Shown here piece after piece: positions 14,820 to 25,856 of a stretch of DNA of 64,000 nucleotides. The DNA is from Tethya wilhelma (lineage: Eukaryota; Porifera; Demospongiae; Tethyida; Tethyidae), in assembly GCA_964030475.1 (NCBI GenBank), contig CAXIPT010000003.1:5858962-5922961 (forward strand). The letters run 5' to 3'. The stretch's first letter is position 1. The number at the start of each line of letters is the position of its first letter. The position numbers were made by a program, and so were the translations under genes. The notes under the pieces were generated by a model. The model ran no database searches, was not told where the DNA came from, and saw only the letters and a program-made list of their open reading frames with translations.

Positions 14820-17800
14820 GTGTGTGTGTGTGCGTGTGTGTGTGTGATAGAAGAGAGAGATTCGAGCAAGCATCCATAGGCAATTCTGTATCATACATTT
14901 GATTGTAGTAGAATTTTTCACTTTGTAGTGGAGAATATCTTCTTTTTTTTGTGATTGCTTGTACTTGTATGGGTGTTGTTAACTTGTATAAAGTCATAGT
15001 CATTTTACATTTTACAGACTTGTATTTATGCATTACCCTTTTTCTTGATTTTACAGCCTGTTCTTCACTACATTGGACAGAAAATAATCAAAAAACAGGT
15101 TGGCTATAAAATCAATCACCTATATTATAGTGCTTGCTTTCATGTCTCCTAACCTTAACATTAATTATCAACCCCCACTATCTCTCCCAATATTTTTTTT
15201 TTCTGTGGTGCATTTATTTTCTTTGCAAAGTAGTCATTTCCGTTTTTTCCTGTACCTTTTGGAACTGTTGTTAGCAGCGTCTTGTAGAGGTCATGTCTTT
15301 GTAGCAAAGATTGTTCAAGTTATGTAATGAGTTTTGCAGGATTATGGATTTTTTAAAAGTTGCCTGCTGAACAACAGCCTTTTGTTACTGTATTTATTTT
15401 GGGTTTGTAAGTTTGGGTAAGATCCCCTACTGCATACCAAAACTCTGTTAGAGGTGGTGGAGTGTTTTTGAAAACCCACTTGTAATGTTTTTGGTGAGGC
15501 AATGAGAGTGTTAGGGTTGTTGCATAATACCTACCTACCTTGTGATGTAGCAAAGTGGTCTAAGGAGAGGATGCACTCTAAATAAGCATAGGGTTATGGA
15601 TTAAAGCCTTCTGCATGGTGGGTGATTTTCTAAAATGATATATTGCCCAGTTGAAATACGTTTGGGATGAGTACCCAAGAGTGGTCAGATCAGTAACCAC
15701 ATACTCTATGTCTGGTCTCTGCTTGGATACCAACTATTGGTTCTCCCAGCCTACTGAATACTTCCAATGAGTAATGCCATCCTTCTTTGCCAAAGTGTAT
15801 GTTTTTGACCTCACTTATCGGAAAATCACTGAACCATGTGTAGAGGATATACACACCCAAGGAGGATTATGTCAGCCATTGCATGGGTTCTCTTTGTGTT
15901 AGCACTGTGTATAAATGAATTAGGAGTGTGTTTGCATGTACATGTACACCAGAACATTACAGCCTCTGTCCTCTGTAGAGTATTCTCTTGTCTTTGGGTC
16001 ATGTTGAATGGATTATCTCAGAATGGTAGGCTTTGGTAGGCAATAATCCATCAACTCTAAAGGTTCCTACTCTCCTTGGAGTATTGTTCAGATAAAAGGT
16101 TGGCAGTGTGTTTGAAATGAGTTCAGTAATGCATTTAGGAAACTATTGTAGGAAGTGGGGTGAGATTTAAATCAGGTAAGGTCATTCCTGGTCAGCCAGT
16201 TGAAAGTAAGGAGTATAGCATAACTATTTCCAAATGTTCACAACTCTCTCCTCATCTCTGCTGTAGATGAAAATAGAATATTGTGTGATGCATATTTTAT
16301 ACCTCACTGTAACTATTATCTATGTTTATTTCAGTGTGACATGATGCTGGAAGAGGGCTGGGATTTCATTTGGACTGTTCTAGGTATGTACCCTATTACT
16401 CTTCAGGGACAATTGAAAGTGCATGTGTTCCACACGCACTGAGCTTCTGTTAATCCTCTGACCTTTTTTTGTGGATGGTGTGTGTTTTCTGGTTGGTGGG
16501 GTGGAGGAGAGGTTTGGCTCCAGAGCTATACCTTCATCATGAATAATCTTCTATCAAGTGGTGATGAAATAATCATATTAGCATAATGAATACGAGCAGG
16601 ATGAACTCACAATAGGCTGACTCTTGTTATTCCTAAAATGGATTTTAACACAAATAATAATTGTTTATTGATAATCTTCACATGACTTTGTATGAATGGG
16701 GAGGATCATAATTATGCATCAGTGGGTGGTCTTCTTGACCTTCTGTGGTCAGTCAAATGACCAACATGAGGTGTTGGAATCACATGTCTCCTTATCCTTG
16801 TATGAGGTGCCACACACTGGACTCTTTATGTAATAGTTTGTAGAATGGAGCAAGCTTACATGTGTGTAACATGTTGCATGCACATGTTGCTATAGGCTAG
16901 CCTCAGAACCACTTCCTTTTCAGTTGTCAAAACCAAGTAGTATAGATCAATGGAGAGAGAGAGAGAGAGAGAGATATGCTGAGCTAACATTTTGATATAC
17001 AAATGATCTGTTCAATTCTCAGCCCCATGCATACACAGTCCTATTCATGAAATGTAAATGGTCTTTTTACAAGCTTGATGTGACTTTTGCTATTCCTCAT
17101 CTGTGGTATATATTGGTTGGATATGGTAAAGGGTTGTCACAATACATCACACTTGCAACCATATTAGTCTGATATAACTTAAGTATCAAAGTGTAAAATG
17201 CTGTTGATCCATGGAGGCAAAGAGAAAAATATTTATTCTCCTTTCTACCATGTATGACTTTTGTTACAGGATTACTTACTTCAGTGGCCCTAGTCACATG
17301 TTGTACATGTGTGGTTGTTGTGGTCTTTGCCTGACCACAACAAATTTGGAACATGCTCTCCCTATACAGTATCACCTTAGCATCCTGTGTGTGTAGTTGT
17401 AGTACATACATGACATTGTGTAGTGTGTCATCTGATCTCTCTCTCCTCTTCTCTCAACTATGCACAGATGAAGCTCCAGGAAACTGTGCACACTTCCTTG
17501 ACTGTGGTGGCCTTGCCCTCTTTGTTGACTGTTACAAGGTATGCAGTGGTGTAATAGTAGGCTGGACCCCATTATTTCCTACCCACCATGTTGTTTCCTC
17601 GACTGTAAGCCTGGGTGTATGTCCATCATCAACGTTGTAAGCCCAGGTGTTTAGACTTAGTGCCGGTTAATTTGAGAGGTATTTACCTGCATTTTTAATG
17701 TAATAACTTTGCAGAGTAGTTACTGCCATGGAGGCCTTTCACTACCTTCAGCTAGAAAGTAATGTGTTTTTTTGGTCTTCAGCACCATCTTTGAACACAA

Positions 17801-19542
17801 GTCTTCGTTTTTCTGATTTTCTTTGCTGGGTAGTAGTATTCTAACATTGCCACACCTTTGAAATTCACACAAATTCTATTTCCATGGTCACCTATATTCT
17901 ATATTGCCAGCTATTGAGGTGGCTTAATAATTTGGAAAGTTTCACTTTCTGTGGATTGTGCACTATAGAGTATTATCAAAATAACAATAATTATTGTGCT
18001 ACTTGTTTTATTATGTATCCTGTGCAGGCATTTGGCAGTGACATGGAAAGATTTCGAACTATCTTGATAAATATGATTGGAGTGATTGTAAGCAGTTGTA
18101 TGACTCTGAGCATGCATACTCATTGTTTCTGAGAAATAGTTGGAGTTTTGCATAAACTGTCAATCTGGAAATTTGCTGTCATTTGTATTTCATAATTCGA
18201 GGTAACTATAACTAAACGACCCATATAATTTTTTCACTAAACTGTGAAAAAAATTCTTTAAAAAAATGACACAAAATTGAAAATACCCAAACTTCAAGAT
18301 TTATTGTACTGTTGGAGTATACAATGTAAAGGTGTACATACTAGAATTCTAGAATTCGAAAGGTCTGGGTTCGAATCCCAGCTAAGTCTCATTTTTTTCC
18401 CGTTTAACTTTCATACATTAATTGATTTACAATGTGTCTCATTTTTACAGGAGAACATAGCAGAAGAACAACAACTCAGAGCAAGAATTTTGGAATTCTG
18501 AATTCATTCAAGTCATCAGGTACTATCTTGAAAACTTGGTGTTTTGTCAACCTCACCCTCTATACCCAGACCCCAAAATGTACGCATGTACTGTACACCA
18601 TGGCACTAATGTTTTCCTCCTCCAGTTCAATCCTGGAAACGGTAAAGAAGGATGATGAACAAGTGATGATGAATGAGAACATTGACAAGATAAAGTACAA
18701 CAACGCAGGAGATCCAGTGCACCACATCTTGTATCGTTGTCAATCTGGCTATGGAGGACGACTCAACATGGGGGCCTTTGCTTCTCCCTTTGAAGAATGT
18801 GCTCCTTGATATGGTGGTGAGCAAGCCCATGTTTCTTTTTTTTTTTTACTGGGAATCACATTTTTGCTAGCTGTAATGATGAGAATTTATGGTCTGTGGT
18901 ACTGAAATATATGCGTTGCAATAATTAGCTTGATGTTCCTCCTCATACAGGTTGAACTAGTCCAAGAATGGGATCCTACAGTGGCTAGGCAGTGTATATA
19001 CAGGTAAGACTAACTGTTTCAGACTGACAATGTAGATACATGCAGTAGTAGTTCCCGATGCGTACCATGTAGTGGCTAGAATGTCTTACTTGAGCCTATA
19101 TTGCATATTGTCAAACTATCATCTATCCACTTGTAAAACCTCTTACACATGTATGCAAATAATGACATGGATTGGCTATAAACTTAACAAGACAGCTGTT
19201 TCCTCCCTCTCTTCAGTTCATTACGGCCGATAGTAGCCACAGCAGAGAGCCATGATGACAGAATAGCCCTGTGGTCTGTGTGGACACTCACTAACTTGTG
19301 CCAGGTTCACTGTAAGTACAAATCTCATTCTAGCTCTGTTGATTAATCTTATCAATTTTTTCTGGTGTTCTGCAGCCGACAGTGCCCATCATCTTTCACT
19401 GTTTGAGAAGGTGGGAGGACGTGAAGCCATTGAGGAGCTTCTGAGAAGAACCAAGATGCTGCAAGTTAAGGAACTAGCACACAAGTTGCTTTCACCTGCT
19501 GACGTTGGCATAGAGTTGGGTGAACCACCACCAACACATTGA
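3459..19542 (+). CDS. zyg11: ZYG11/ZER1-family substrate receptor of a CUL2 ubiquitin ligase
   Basis: Seventeen coding segments: 3459-4523, 7187-7333, 8075-8136, 10894-10957, 11060-11126, 13118-13234, 13976-14026, 15057-15098, 16335-16383, 17468-17538, 18028-18087, 18451-18519, 18626-18662, 18709-18816, 18951-19003, 19217-19311, 19376-19542. They total about 773 residues, close to the family's usual length. The N-terminal SLLNLSLSAFLSLL resembles the VHL-box helix that contacts elongin C. LRRs follow (LDISYTGL, LDISSSNL, LDMSGCDV), then MKFMGLL and AGDANEEQLL. The armadillo-like C-terminal half includes FIWTVLDEAPGNCAHFL, NIAEEQQLR and ALWSVWTLTNLC. Known family members recognise glycine N-degrons. 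The start is 3459, or the second Met at 3498. Two single-base frame problems remain: seven A at 10951-10957, and an extra T near 18499 between two GAATTC motifs. Assembly error or early decay are both possible. Confidence 0.9.
4537..4612. repeat. (CT)n(GT)n microsatellite just inside intron 1
   Basis: A CT run passes directly into a GT run about 13 bp after the exon 1 donor (GTGGTACGTG). Open reading frame extends through it, but the downstream exon at 7187 continues the protein family match, so this is intronic. Confidence 0.95.
4613..7186 (+). other. Intron 1 of the ZYG11-like gene
   Basis: AT-rich intron of about 2.6 kb with an (AAC)n run at about 7114-7146, shortly before the acceptor of exon 2. 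I see no other gene or recognisable element in it. Confidence 0.6.
8137..10893 (+). other. Intron 3 of the ZYG11-like gene
   Basis: This 2.7-kb intron contains TGCATGCATGCATGCA-type runs near 8360-8375 and a perfect 34-bp tandem duplication of TGGGCATAAAATTCA-type sequence at about 8893-8960. I find no exon candidate, consistent with the protein alignment being continuous across it. Confidence 0.5.
12630..12762. repeat. TG-rich microsatellite
   Basis: An interrupted (TG)n tract with CA, CG and AT interruptions in an intron of the ZYG11-like gene. A frame stays open through it only because of the repeat. Confidence 0.9.
13774..13796. repeat. Poly(A) run
   Basis: About 23 consecutive A in an intron, flanked by GGGAGC and GATGATC. 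It could be the tail of a retroposed short element on the plus strand, but no body with clear boundaries is visible. Confidence 0.7.
14744..14847. repeat. Long (TG)n microsatellite
   Basis: About 100 bp of TG with two CG interruptions, in the intron between ZYG11-like exons at 13976-14026 and 15057-15098. It generates the long His-Thr frames on the minus strand. Confidence 0.97.
18355..18391 (+). mobile_element. tRNA-like B-box fragment, probable SINE remnant
   Basis: CTGGGTTCGAATCCCAG forms a perfect 5-bp T-arm stem with a seven-base TTCGAAT loop. GGTTCGAATCC at 18368-18378 matches the pol III B box, and a T-rich run follows. No matching 5' acceptor strand or A box is found upstream, so it is not an intact tRNA gene. 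A similar piece occurs at 55473-55512 in the same orientation. A tRNA-derived SINE is the simplest reading. It lies in an intron of the ZYG11-like gene. Confidence 0.5.
18663..18708 (+). other. 46-bp micro-intron in the ZYG11-like gene
   Basis: Starting at CAA|GTGATG and ending CGCAG|GAG, this piece contains GT and AG ends and an internal TGAC. Reading through it shifts the protein out of the family frame. Removing it joins LETVKKDDEQ to EIQCTTSCIVVNLAMEDD in phase 0 and restores the armadillo match that continues to WGPLLLPLKNVLLDMV. That explains what looks like a frameshift in this exon. Confidence 0.7.
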
Positions 19543-19618
19543 TTTGTGTCGTGCTTGTTTTGACAGTGTGCAGTTATTGCTATTTCTATAGTTTTTGTTT
19601 CAATTTAATCATGTTTTC

Positions 19619-19624
19619 AATAAA
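19619..19624 (+). terminator. Polyadenylation signal AATAAA of the ZYG11-like gene
   Basis: AATAAA lies 77 bp after the stop codon, in a T-rich 3' UTR. The next gene converges from the other strand, ending at 19970. Confidence 0.7.
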
Positions 19625-19969
19625 CAACAATATTATGGCAACAGTGTATGACCTTTTATGGTCCTACAATCATGCATGGGGCGGAGTTAATGCATGTTAA
19701 CATTAGCCTTGCTTGTTTTCTGCAAGAGCACCATGTACTTAAATCATATTGCAATCCAATACATGCATGTGCAATTACAAAGTTTTACTACATCTGGTCA
19801 GTTTTTCAAAATTGGGTCACATGTATACGTGCATGCTTCATTATTGGACTGTAATGGAAAATTTTGCAAGACAGTTTACTAGTGACCAGTTTATGTTGTT
19901 ATGTACACACCAACGACATACATTACTGACTACTTTTCACTTTCTGTGTAAACCATACATTTTTCAACA

Positions 19970-21185
19970 TCAAGTTGCATCAACAACTTCATCTACAGTC
20001 GAGTACACAGCAACCAAATCCACACCACTACTTCCACCACTAGCACCGCCACCACCACCACCACTCTGAGTGGCTATCATTTCCATATCCCCTGCTGCCG
20101 GCTTGTTGGCCTGACTGTTGCTACGATGAGCTCTCCTGAAGGTGGACACAGTCGGTACAACGTCCTCAATACTCAGTAGAGAGGTGTCACTTTGATTTCC
20201 CCGGAGGTGTTGGGGCATTGGATGGTCATTGCCTGTTGCAGTAGTAGCATGACCAATGCTAGAGCCACTCATGATGTGTGGATGTATTGGTGGCTGTCGT
20301 GAACGTTGTGACTCAACCCCATCAGAGTCTGTAGGTCTCTGCGTACCCTCACCCCTAGTGCCATTGGGTACACTCCTTCGGTTGCCATTGCCAGTAGCAG
20401 CTGTGTTAGCACCACTACCAATGCTATCATTGTCCCAGTCTTCCAGTCCATGTGGATACATTCGCTGTACGTGTATGTGTTGGACGTGGGTATAGTACTT
20501 CCTCCTCCTGTTCCACATGCACCTTGCTCCTATCAGAGTGACCACGATGAGAGAGGAGCTGATAAAGAGGACACCACTCAAGAGCACGATGGCCCATGCC
20601 CACAGCGGGAGGGAAATGGAGGTGTGTGCCTTGGGATTGTGCATCATGCCGCCGCCATTGCTGTCTACAGTGTGGGCAGTTGTTTGAGACATTGTCATCA
20701 GTGCCTGCTGACTCTTGTGTGTTTCTAGTCTGAGTATTGATTGCGATGGTACATGTGTTGTTGGTTGCAAGACAGCTCCATTGGATAATTGATAACTTGT
20801 GACTGGGATGATTGCTGTTGTACCTGGAGTTGTCATAGTGACAAGAATACTTTTAATTGCCACATTAGTTAAAGAAACAAGCTACAATAGCCTTCTCTAT
20901 ACACTGCCATTAAAGGACATCAAAACTACAATTCAGGAATACATTTAAAATGTACCTGACGTTGACAGAGAAGTAGTGGTTTGAAAGGAGTCAATTAAGT
21001 GTGATGTACCCTACAGTATTGTGTACACAAGGGACACCACTTATGAAGTAACACTACAGTTATAATGGACTTCCATTAGGTTACACATTAGTGACTATTA
21101 TCACACACTTACTTACATTAGCAGCTTCAAGTAGAACAAACAGAACAGCTAATGCTCTGACTTGGAAGAAACTTTGTTTCGTCAT
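19970..21185 (-). CDS. Small single-pass membrane protein, Ser/Thr-rich ectodomain
   Basis: Three exons: 21185-21117, 21010-20956 and 20823-19970, with phases 0 and 1, giving about 325 residues. Exon 1 encodes a signal peptide (MTKQSFFQV then a hydrophobic ALAVLFVLL core). The short ectodomain is rich in Thr/Ser and lacks a globular domain, like a mucin-type stalk. A TM helix (LWAWAIVLLSGVLFISSSL) is followed by RRRK and a cytoplasmic tail of about 190 residues. The tail has Ser/Arg/Gly-rich low-complexity sequence and a Gly run. Its C-terminal end holds a tyrosine motif, VYSTV, a YxxV type that could bind an SH2 or PTB domain when phosphorylated. It lies head-to-head with gene C at 21412 and converges on the ZYG11-like gene. 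Family not recognised. Confidence 0.8.
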
Positions 21186-21411
21186 TTGCCCATCGCAGTC
21201 TAATGACCAAAAGCTGTTAGAGTGTACTTCTTAATACACATAACACTAAATCTGTGTACACAAACAGAATAGAGATACATTCTCCTACACATTATTATGA
21301 AAACAAACTTGAAATGGTTTGAAATGGAAAACAAAACAAGTTTATACAATGTCCTAATATCAAGGATTTATGAGAGTATAAAATTAATATCATTGTAAAC
21401 ACTTCATCACA
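21186..21411. promoter_or_regulatory. Short bidirectional promoter region
   Basis: Only 226 bp separate two divergent start codons, both of signal-peptide exons. TATAAAA at 21377-21383 lies 35 bp before the plus-strand ATG, so plus-strand transcription would start only a few bases before it. No comparable TATA is evident for the minus-strand gene. Shared control of the two membrane-protein genes is an inference. Confidence 0.55.
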
Positions 21412-23428
21412 ATGAATTTCTACTTCAGTTTCAGTTTAATCACCTTCCTTGTGACCCCAATATCGATCACAGAAGGTAAGTCAATAACTAGCATCATGTG
21501 TTATGCATCACTTTGTAGACCAATTGAGGGTGTACTATATAATTATGTATTATTGTAAAACATCACATTGGACACATTGAACCCCTTTAAAGTACAAATT
21601 AATTGGTGGCTAATAATTTTAATTTTATCCCAAAATTAATTTAATTAGGTATCCAGCTCTATCCACTATACTATAGCTACGATACAGGGAACATGAATCA
21701 ACCACCAGAAGAGAGCTGTCCAACTATTCGTGTCTCATTTCGAAGATGTGCACATCCAAACATATTGACCAACTCAATTGTTAACACAAGTAAAAGCAAT
21801 ATTAGTGGCCGTTACAGAATAGTAACAAATACGAATGGTCGACTTCTCTTCACGTTCTCCTCCAAAGTTCTTCTTAACAATATCACACTGTTCTATGATA
21901 GTTATAAAAGGTATGGTCTTCCTAATGTGACATTCTTAGCCGTGCCAGATGACTTTAGGATATGGAATGAAACACAAGGTACAGTTATTGCTAATGTTAA
22001 TGAAGAAGGATTGGGTAACACAACCATAGAGGTTACTACCAATGTTTCAACCAAGAAGCTGCTTATGTACATTCAATACATGAGCATGAAAAGGATTTCT
22101 CTTCATGAGATTGAGTTCTTCGGAGAATGGTTGAGTAAGTAGTTCCCTAGCTAGCTACAGCAAAAAATAAAATTGTACAAAGTGAGCTAGTAGCCTAGTA
22201 CTTAAATGCAGTGTACTATAATAATTAATTATTTAATTCTGAAGCATAGTTATTACATAATAATTATTATAAATGTGCACTCTTATGGTTTTTGTTTACA
22301 GAATTGCCCATTCCAACTTCAACAACTGCACACATGTTAGCAAGTAGCACAATGGAAGTACCAGCCAATAAGGTAAACAGTTCAAGGCTGTCGCAACCTC
22401 TGATTACAAATACTCCTAGCAAAATCATAAGGACTTCAACTTCAGCAGCAATATTGCAAACTAAAACTTTCAGCTTAAAACCCTCAAATAAAATCACTAC
22501 AACTACTGTTTGTGTGAAGACTGCATTAACCTCAATTTCCACAGTGGCAAGTAGACCTGATCATTCAAGCTCAGCCTCTTACCTAGATCCCCACCTGTTG
22601 TACCTTGAAAGCTCTACTGTGACAGTGACTGGGTCAGTGAGCAATTATTCACCTACTGACATTACTTTAAGTGAAGTATCAACCACCAATGATACTAGCA
22701 GTAGATCATCATCTTCTAGTTTGTTAGGAGCAGCCATAGGTTTGGCACTGTTCATAGTGGTAACATGCTTCATTGGAATCGTTTTAGTTTCAGTGTTTGT
22801 GATCGTACACTCCAAAAGGCAACAAAAAAGAAAGAATTCACAATCAGGAGGTCATCCCAATCACTCCTCAACCAATGAGCATGAGAAAATAGAACTGGGC
22901 ACAATAAGTGGACATGGTGGCGTCACCAGCACTAGAGGTAGGGATAGATCCAGAGCAAAGCCGAGTTTGCCTACAGCAGTACAAAACCCAAATCATGAAA
23001 TGCTCCAATCAGTTCAAGGTAATTGTAAAGCATCAACATTTACAGTAAGCTCTCGCTATGATAATCAGGTCGACAGGAATGCAACAAAGCACACCTATAA
23101 AAATGTTTGGGCAAGTGAAATCAATCCATATCTCAGTAATATATCTGAGAATATTAACTATTCACACCATCCCACCTCCAGATCGTATTTACCACCTCTT
23201 CCAGCAGTACCAGTACATGCACAGACTGAGGAAGACTCTCAAGTTACAAGGAAAACGGCTCCAAATAAGAAAAAGAAAAACAAGAAGAGGAAGATCCCAC
23301 AAGCTCCAGTGACTATAGAGGCTGATCGTGATGCCCCTCCATTACCACCTCAGACAATGGATTGCCTTTATACAGCTGTTGTCAAGAAAACCAAAGGGGT
23401 TAAAGCAAACATCACAGTAAATCACTAA
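21412..23428 (+). CDS. Single-pass receptor-like protein (gene C)
   Basis: Three exons, 21412-21475, 21649-22134 and 22302-23428, joined by phase-1 introns, give 558 residues. Exon 1 is a signal peptide (MNFYFSFSLITFLV). Exon 2 encodes one ectodomain of about 160 residues with many N-glycosylation sequons and a beta-rich pattern (LLFTFSSKVLLNNITLFYD ... LHEIEFFGEW). This pattern recalls galactose-binding-like folds, but I cannot assign a family. Exon 3 encodes a long Ser/Thr stalk, a TM helix (LLGAAIGLALFIVVTCFIGI), a KRQQKRK stop-transfer and a tail. The tail has a Lys-rich patch (KKKKNKKRK), Pro-rich PPLPPQ and the tyrosine motif LYTAVVKK. The same motif style recurs in gene D. Last-exon sequence is repeated after an N join at 24285. 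Confidence 0.85.
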
Positions 23429-24241
23429 ACAGACTGACTTTGACTGATAAATTATTGTGGAAAAGTGACAAAATAATTTTGCAATAATTGAATAATAATA
23501 ATGACATCTATAGCTCGGATTTTTTAGTTCTTATTTGATTATACAGTACACAAAGTAGATAGCATTTTACAATTAATTTTAGCAATCATTTTAGATACTT
23601 ATATTCATTTTCAACTTGTCCTGGCTGAGAGAGTTAAGATTGTAGATTGTGTAGAATATTTTATTATTACATCACATGTACTGGGAATACAAAAACCATA
23701 TTTAATTATTGTTATATCCAACTGGCAATTAATGGTGCCTGATCGAAGCTAACTATTGCATGCAGTATAATGATGTACTCAAGAAGTTTGGTGATTGGTT
23801 ATAGTTTAGTAAACAGTTAGGAAACAATTATGCTTTCATGTATGTGTTTCAGTGTTTAGTGATGATTTACATTCATACCATAACAAAAACATTCAGTTTA
23901 CTTACCAGATTGTGTGTATATTATAGCACCAAAAAAACAATACAGTGAAGAGAAGAGAAGAGATTAAACTTTCTAAATTTTGTCCACCATAATAACCGTC
24001 ACTATCCAGTTTTCGTGTTATTAAGTTACAATAATTGTAGCAGATAATATGTACAATATTATTCAGTCTAGTTTGGTTCTTGCAATTGTTTGGATGACAT
24101 TCACTCAGGGTAAGTTTTAATCCCACCATTGATAAGTTTAACAGTTACTAGCTATTATGTACAATAAATTGGAAGTGAGCATTTGCCACTAATGTAAACC
24201 AAAAATGGACTATATATTATTCAGCTTTGGATGCAAGCGTA

Positions 24242-24273
24242 CTGTCCTTATACACATCTGACGCTGCCGACGA
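24242..24273. other. Illumina Nextera adapter read-through
   Basis: The string starting CTGTCCTTATACACATCT and continuing GACGCTGCCGACGA equals the Nextera mosaic-end plus read-1 adapter (reverse complement), with one T missing. It is followed by a few bases and the N at 24285. This is library contamination kept at a contig end, not genomic DNA. Confidence 0.93.
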
Positions 24274-24285
24274 AGATAGGGTTCN

Positions 24286-25236
24286 AAACCCTCAAATAAA
24301 ATCACTACAACTACTGTTTGTGTGAAGACTGCATTAACCTCAATTTCCACAGTGGCAAGTAGACCTGATCATTCAAGCTCAGCCTCTTACCTAGATCCCC
24401 ACCTGTTGTACCTTGAAAGCTCTACTGTGACAGTGACTGGGTCAGTGAGCAATTATTCACCTACTGACATTACTTTAAGTGAAGTATCAACCACCAATGA
24501 TACTAGCAGTAGATCATCATCTTCTAGTTTGTTAGGAGCAGCCATAGGTTTGGCACTGTTCATAGTGGTAACATGCTTCATTGGAATCGTTTTAGTTTCA
24601 GTGTTTGTGATCGTACACTCCAAAAGGCAACAAAAAAGAAAGAATTCACAATCAGGAGGTCATCCCAATCACTCCTCAACCAATGAGCATGAGAAAATAG
24701 AACTGGGCACAATAAGTGGACATGGTGGCGTCACCAGCACTAGAGGTAGGGATAGATCCAGAGCAAAGCCGAGTTTGCCTACAGCAGTACAAAACCCAAA
24801 TCATGAAATGCTCCAATCAGTTCAAGGTAATTGTAAAGCATCAACATTTACAGTAAGCTCTCGCTATGATAATCAGGTCGACAGGAATGCAACAAAGCAC
24901 ACCTATAAAAATGTTTGGGCAAGTGAAATCAATCCATATCTCAGTAATATATCTGAGAATATTAACTATTCACACCATCCCACCTCCAGATCGTATTTAC
25001 CACCTCTTCCAGCAGTACCAGTACATGCACAGACTGAGGAAGACTCTCAAGTTACAAGGAAAACGGCTCCAAATAAGAAAAAGAAAAACAAGAAGAGGAA
25101 GATCCCACAAGCTCCAGTGACTATAGAGGCTGATCGTGATGCCCCTCCATTACCACCTCAGACAATGGATTGCCTTTATACAGCTGTTGTCAAGAAAACC
25201 AAAGGGGTTAAAGCAAACATCACAGTAAATCACTAA
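24286..25236 (+). pseudogene. Second copy of gene C's last exon (artefact)
   Basis: Identical in frame to 22478-23428: stalk, TM helix, Lys-rich patch and LYTAV tail. It has no upstream acceptor, ectodomain or signal peptide, because it starts immediately after the N. It should not be counted as a separate gene. Confidence 0.9.
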
Positions 25237-25856
25237 ACAGACTGACTTTGACTGATAAATTATTGTGGAAAAGTGACAAAATAATTTTGCAATAATTGAA
25301 TAATAATAATGACATCTATAGCTCGGATTTTTTAGTTCTTATTTGATTATACAGTACACAAAGTAGATAGCATTTTACAATTAATTTTAGCAATCATTTT
25401 AGATACTTATATTCATTTTCAACTTGTCCTGGCTGAGAGAGTTAAGATTGTAGATTGTGTAGAATATTTTATTATTACATCACATGTACTGGGAATACAA
25501 AAACCATATTTAATTATTGTTATATCCAACTGGCAATTAATGGTGCCTGATCGAAGCTAACTATTGCATGCAGTATAATGATGTACTCAAGAAGTTTGGT
25601 GATTGGTTATAGTTTAGTAAACAGTTAGGAAACAATTATGCTTTCATGTATGTGTTTCAGTGTTTAGTGATGATTTACATTCATACCATAACAAAAACAT
25701 TCAGTTTACTTACCAGATTGTGTGTATATTATAGCACCAAAAAAACAATACAGTGAAGAGAAGAGAAGAGATTAAACTTTCTAAATTTTGTCCACCATAA
25801 TAACCGTCACTATCCAGTTTTCGTGTTATTAAGTTACAATAATTGTAGCAGATAAT

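Noticed and set aside
14612..15033. Long His-Thr repeat reading frames on the minus strand
   Set aside because: They are translations of a (TG)n microsatellite, with no start context or splice sites.
18432..18809. Single 125-residue plus frame spanning 18432-18809
   Set aside because: It runs through two introns. The ZYG11-like frame uses other phases of the same exons.
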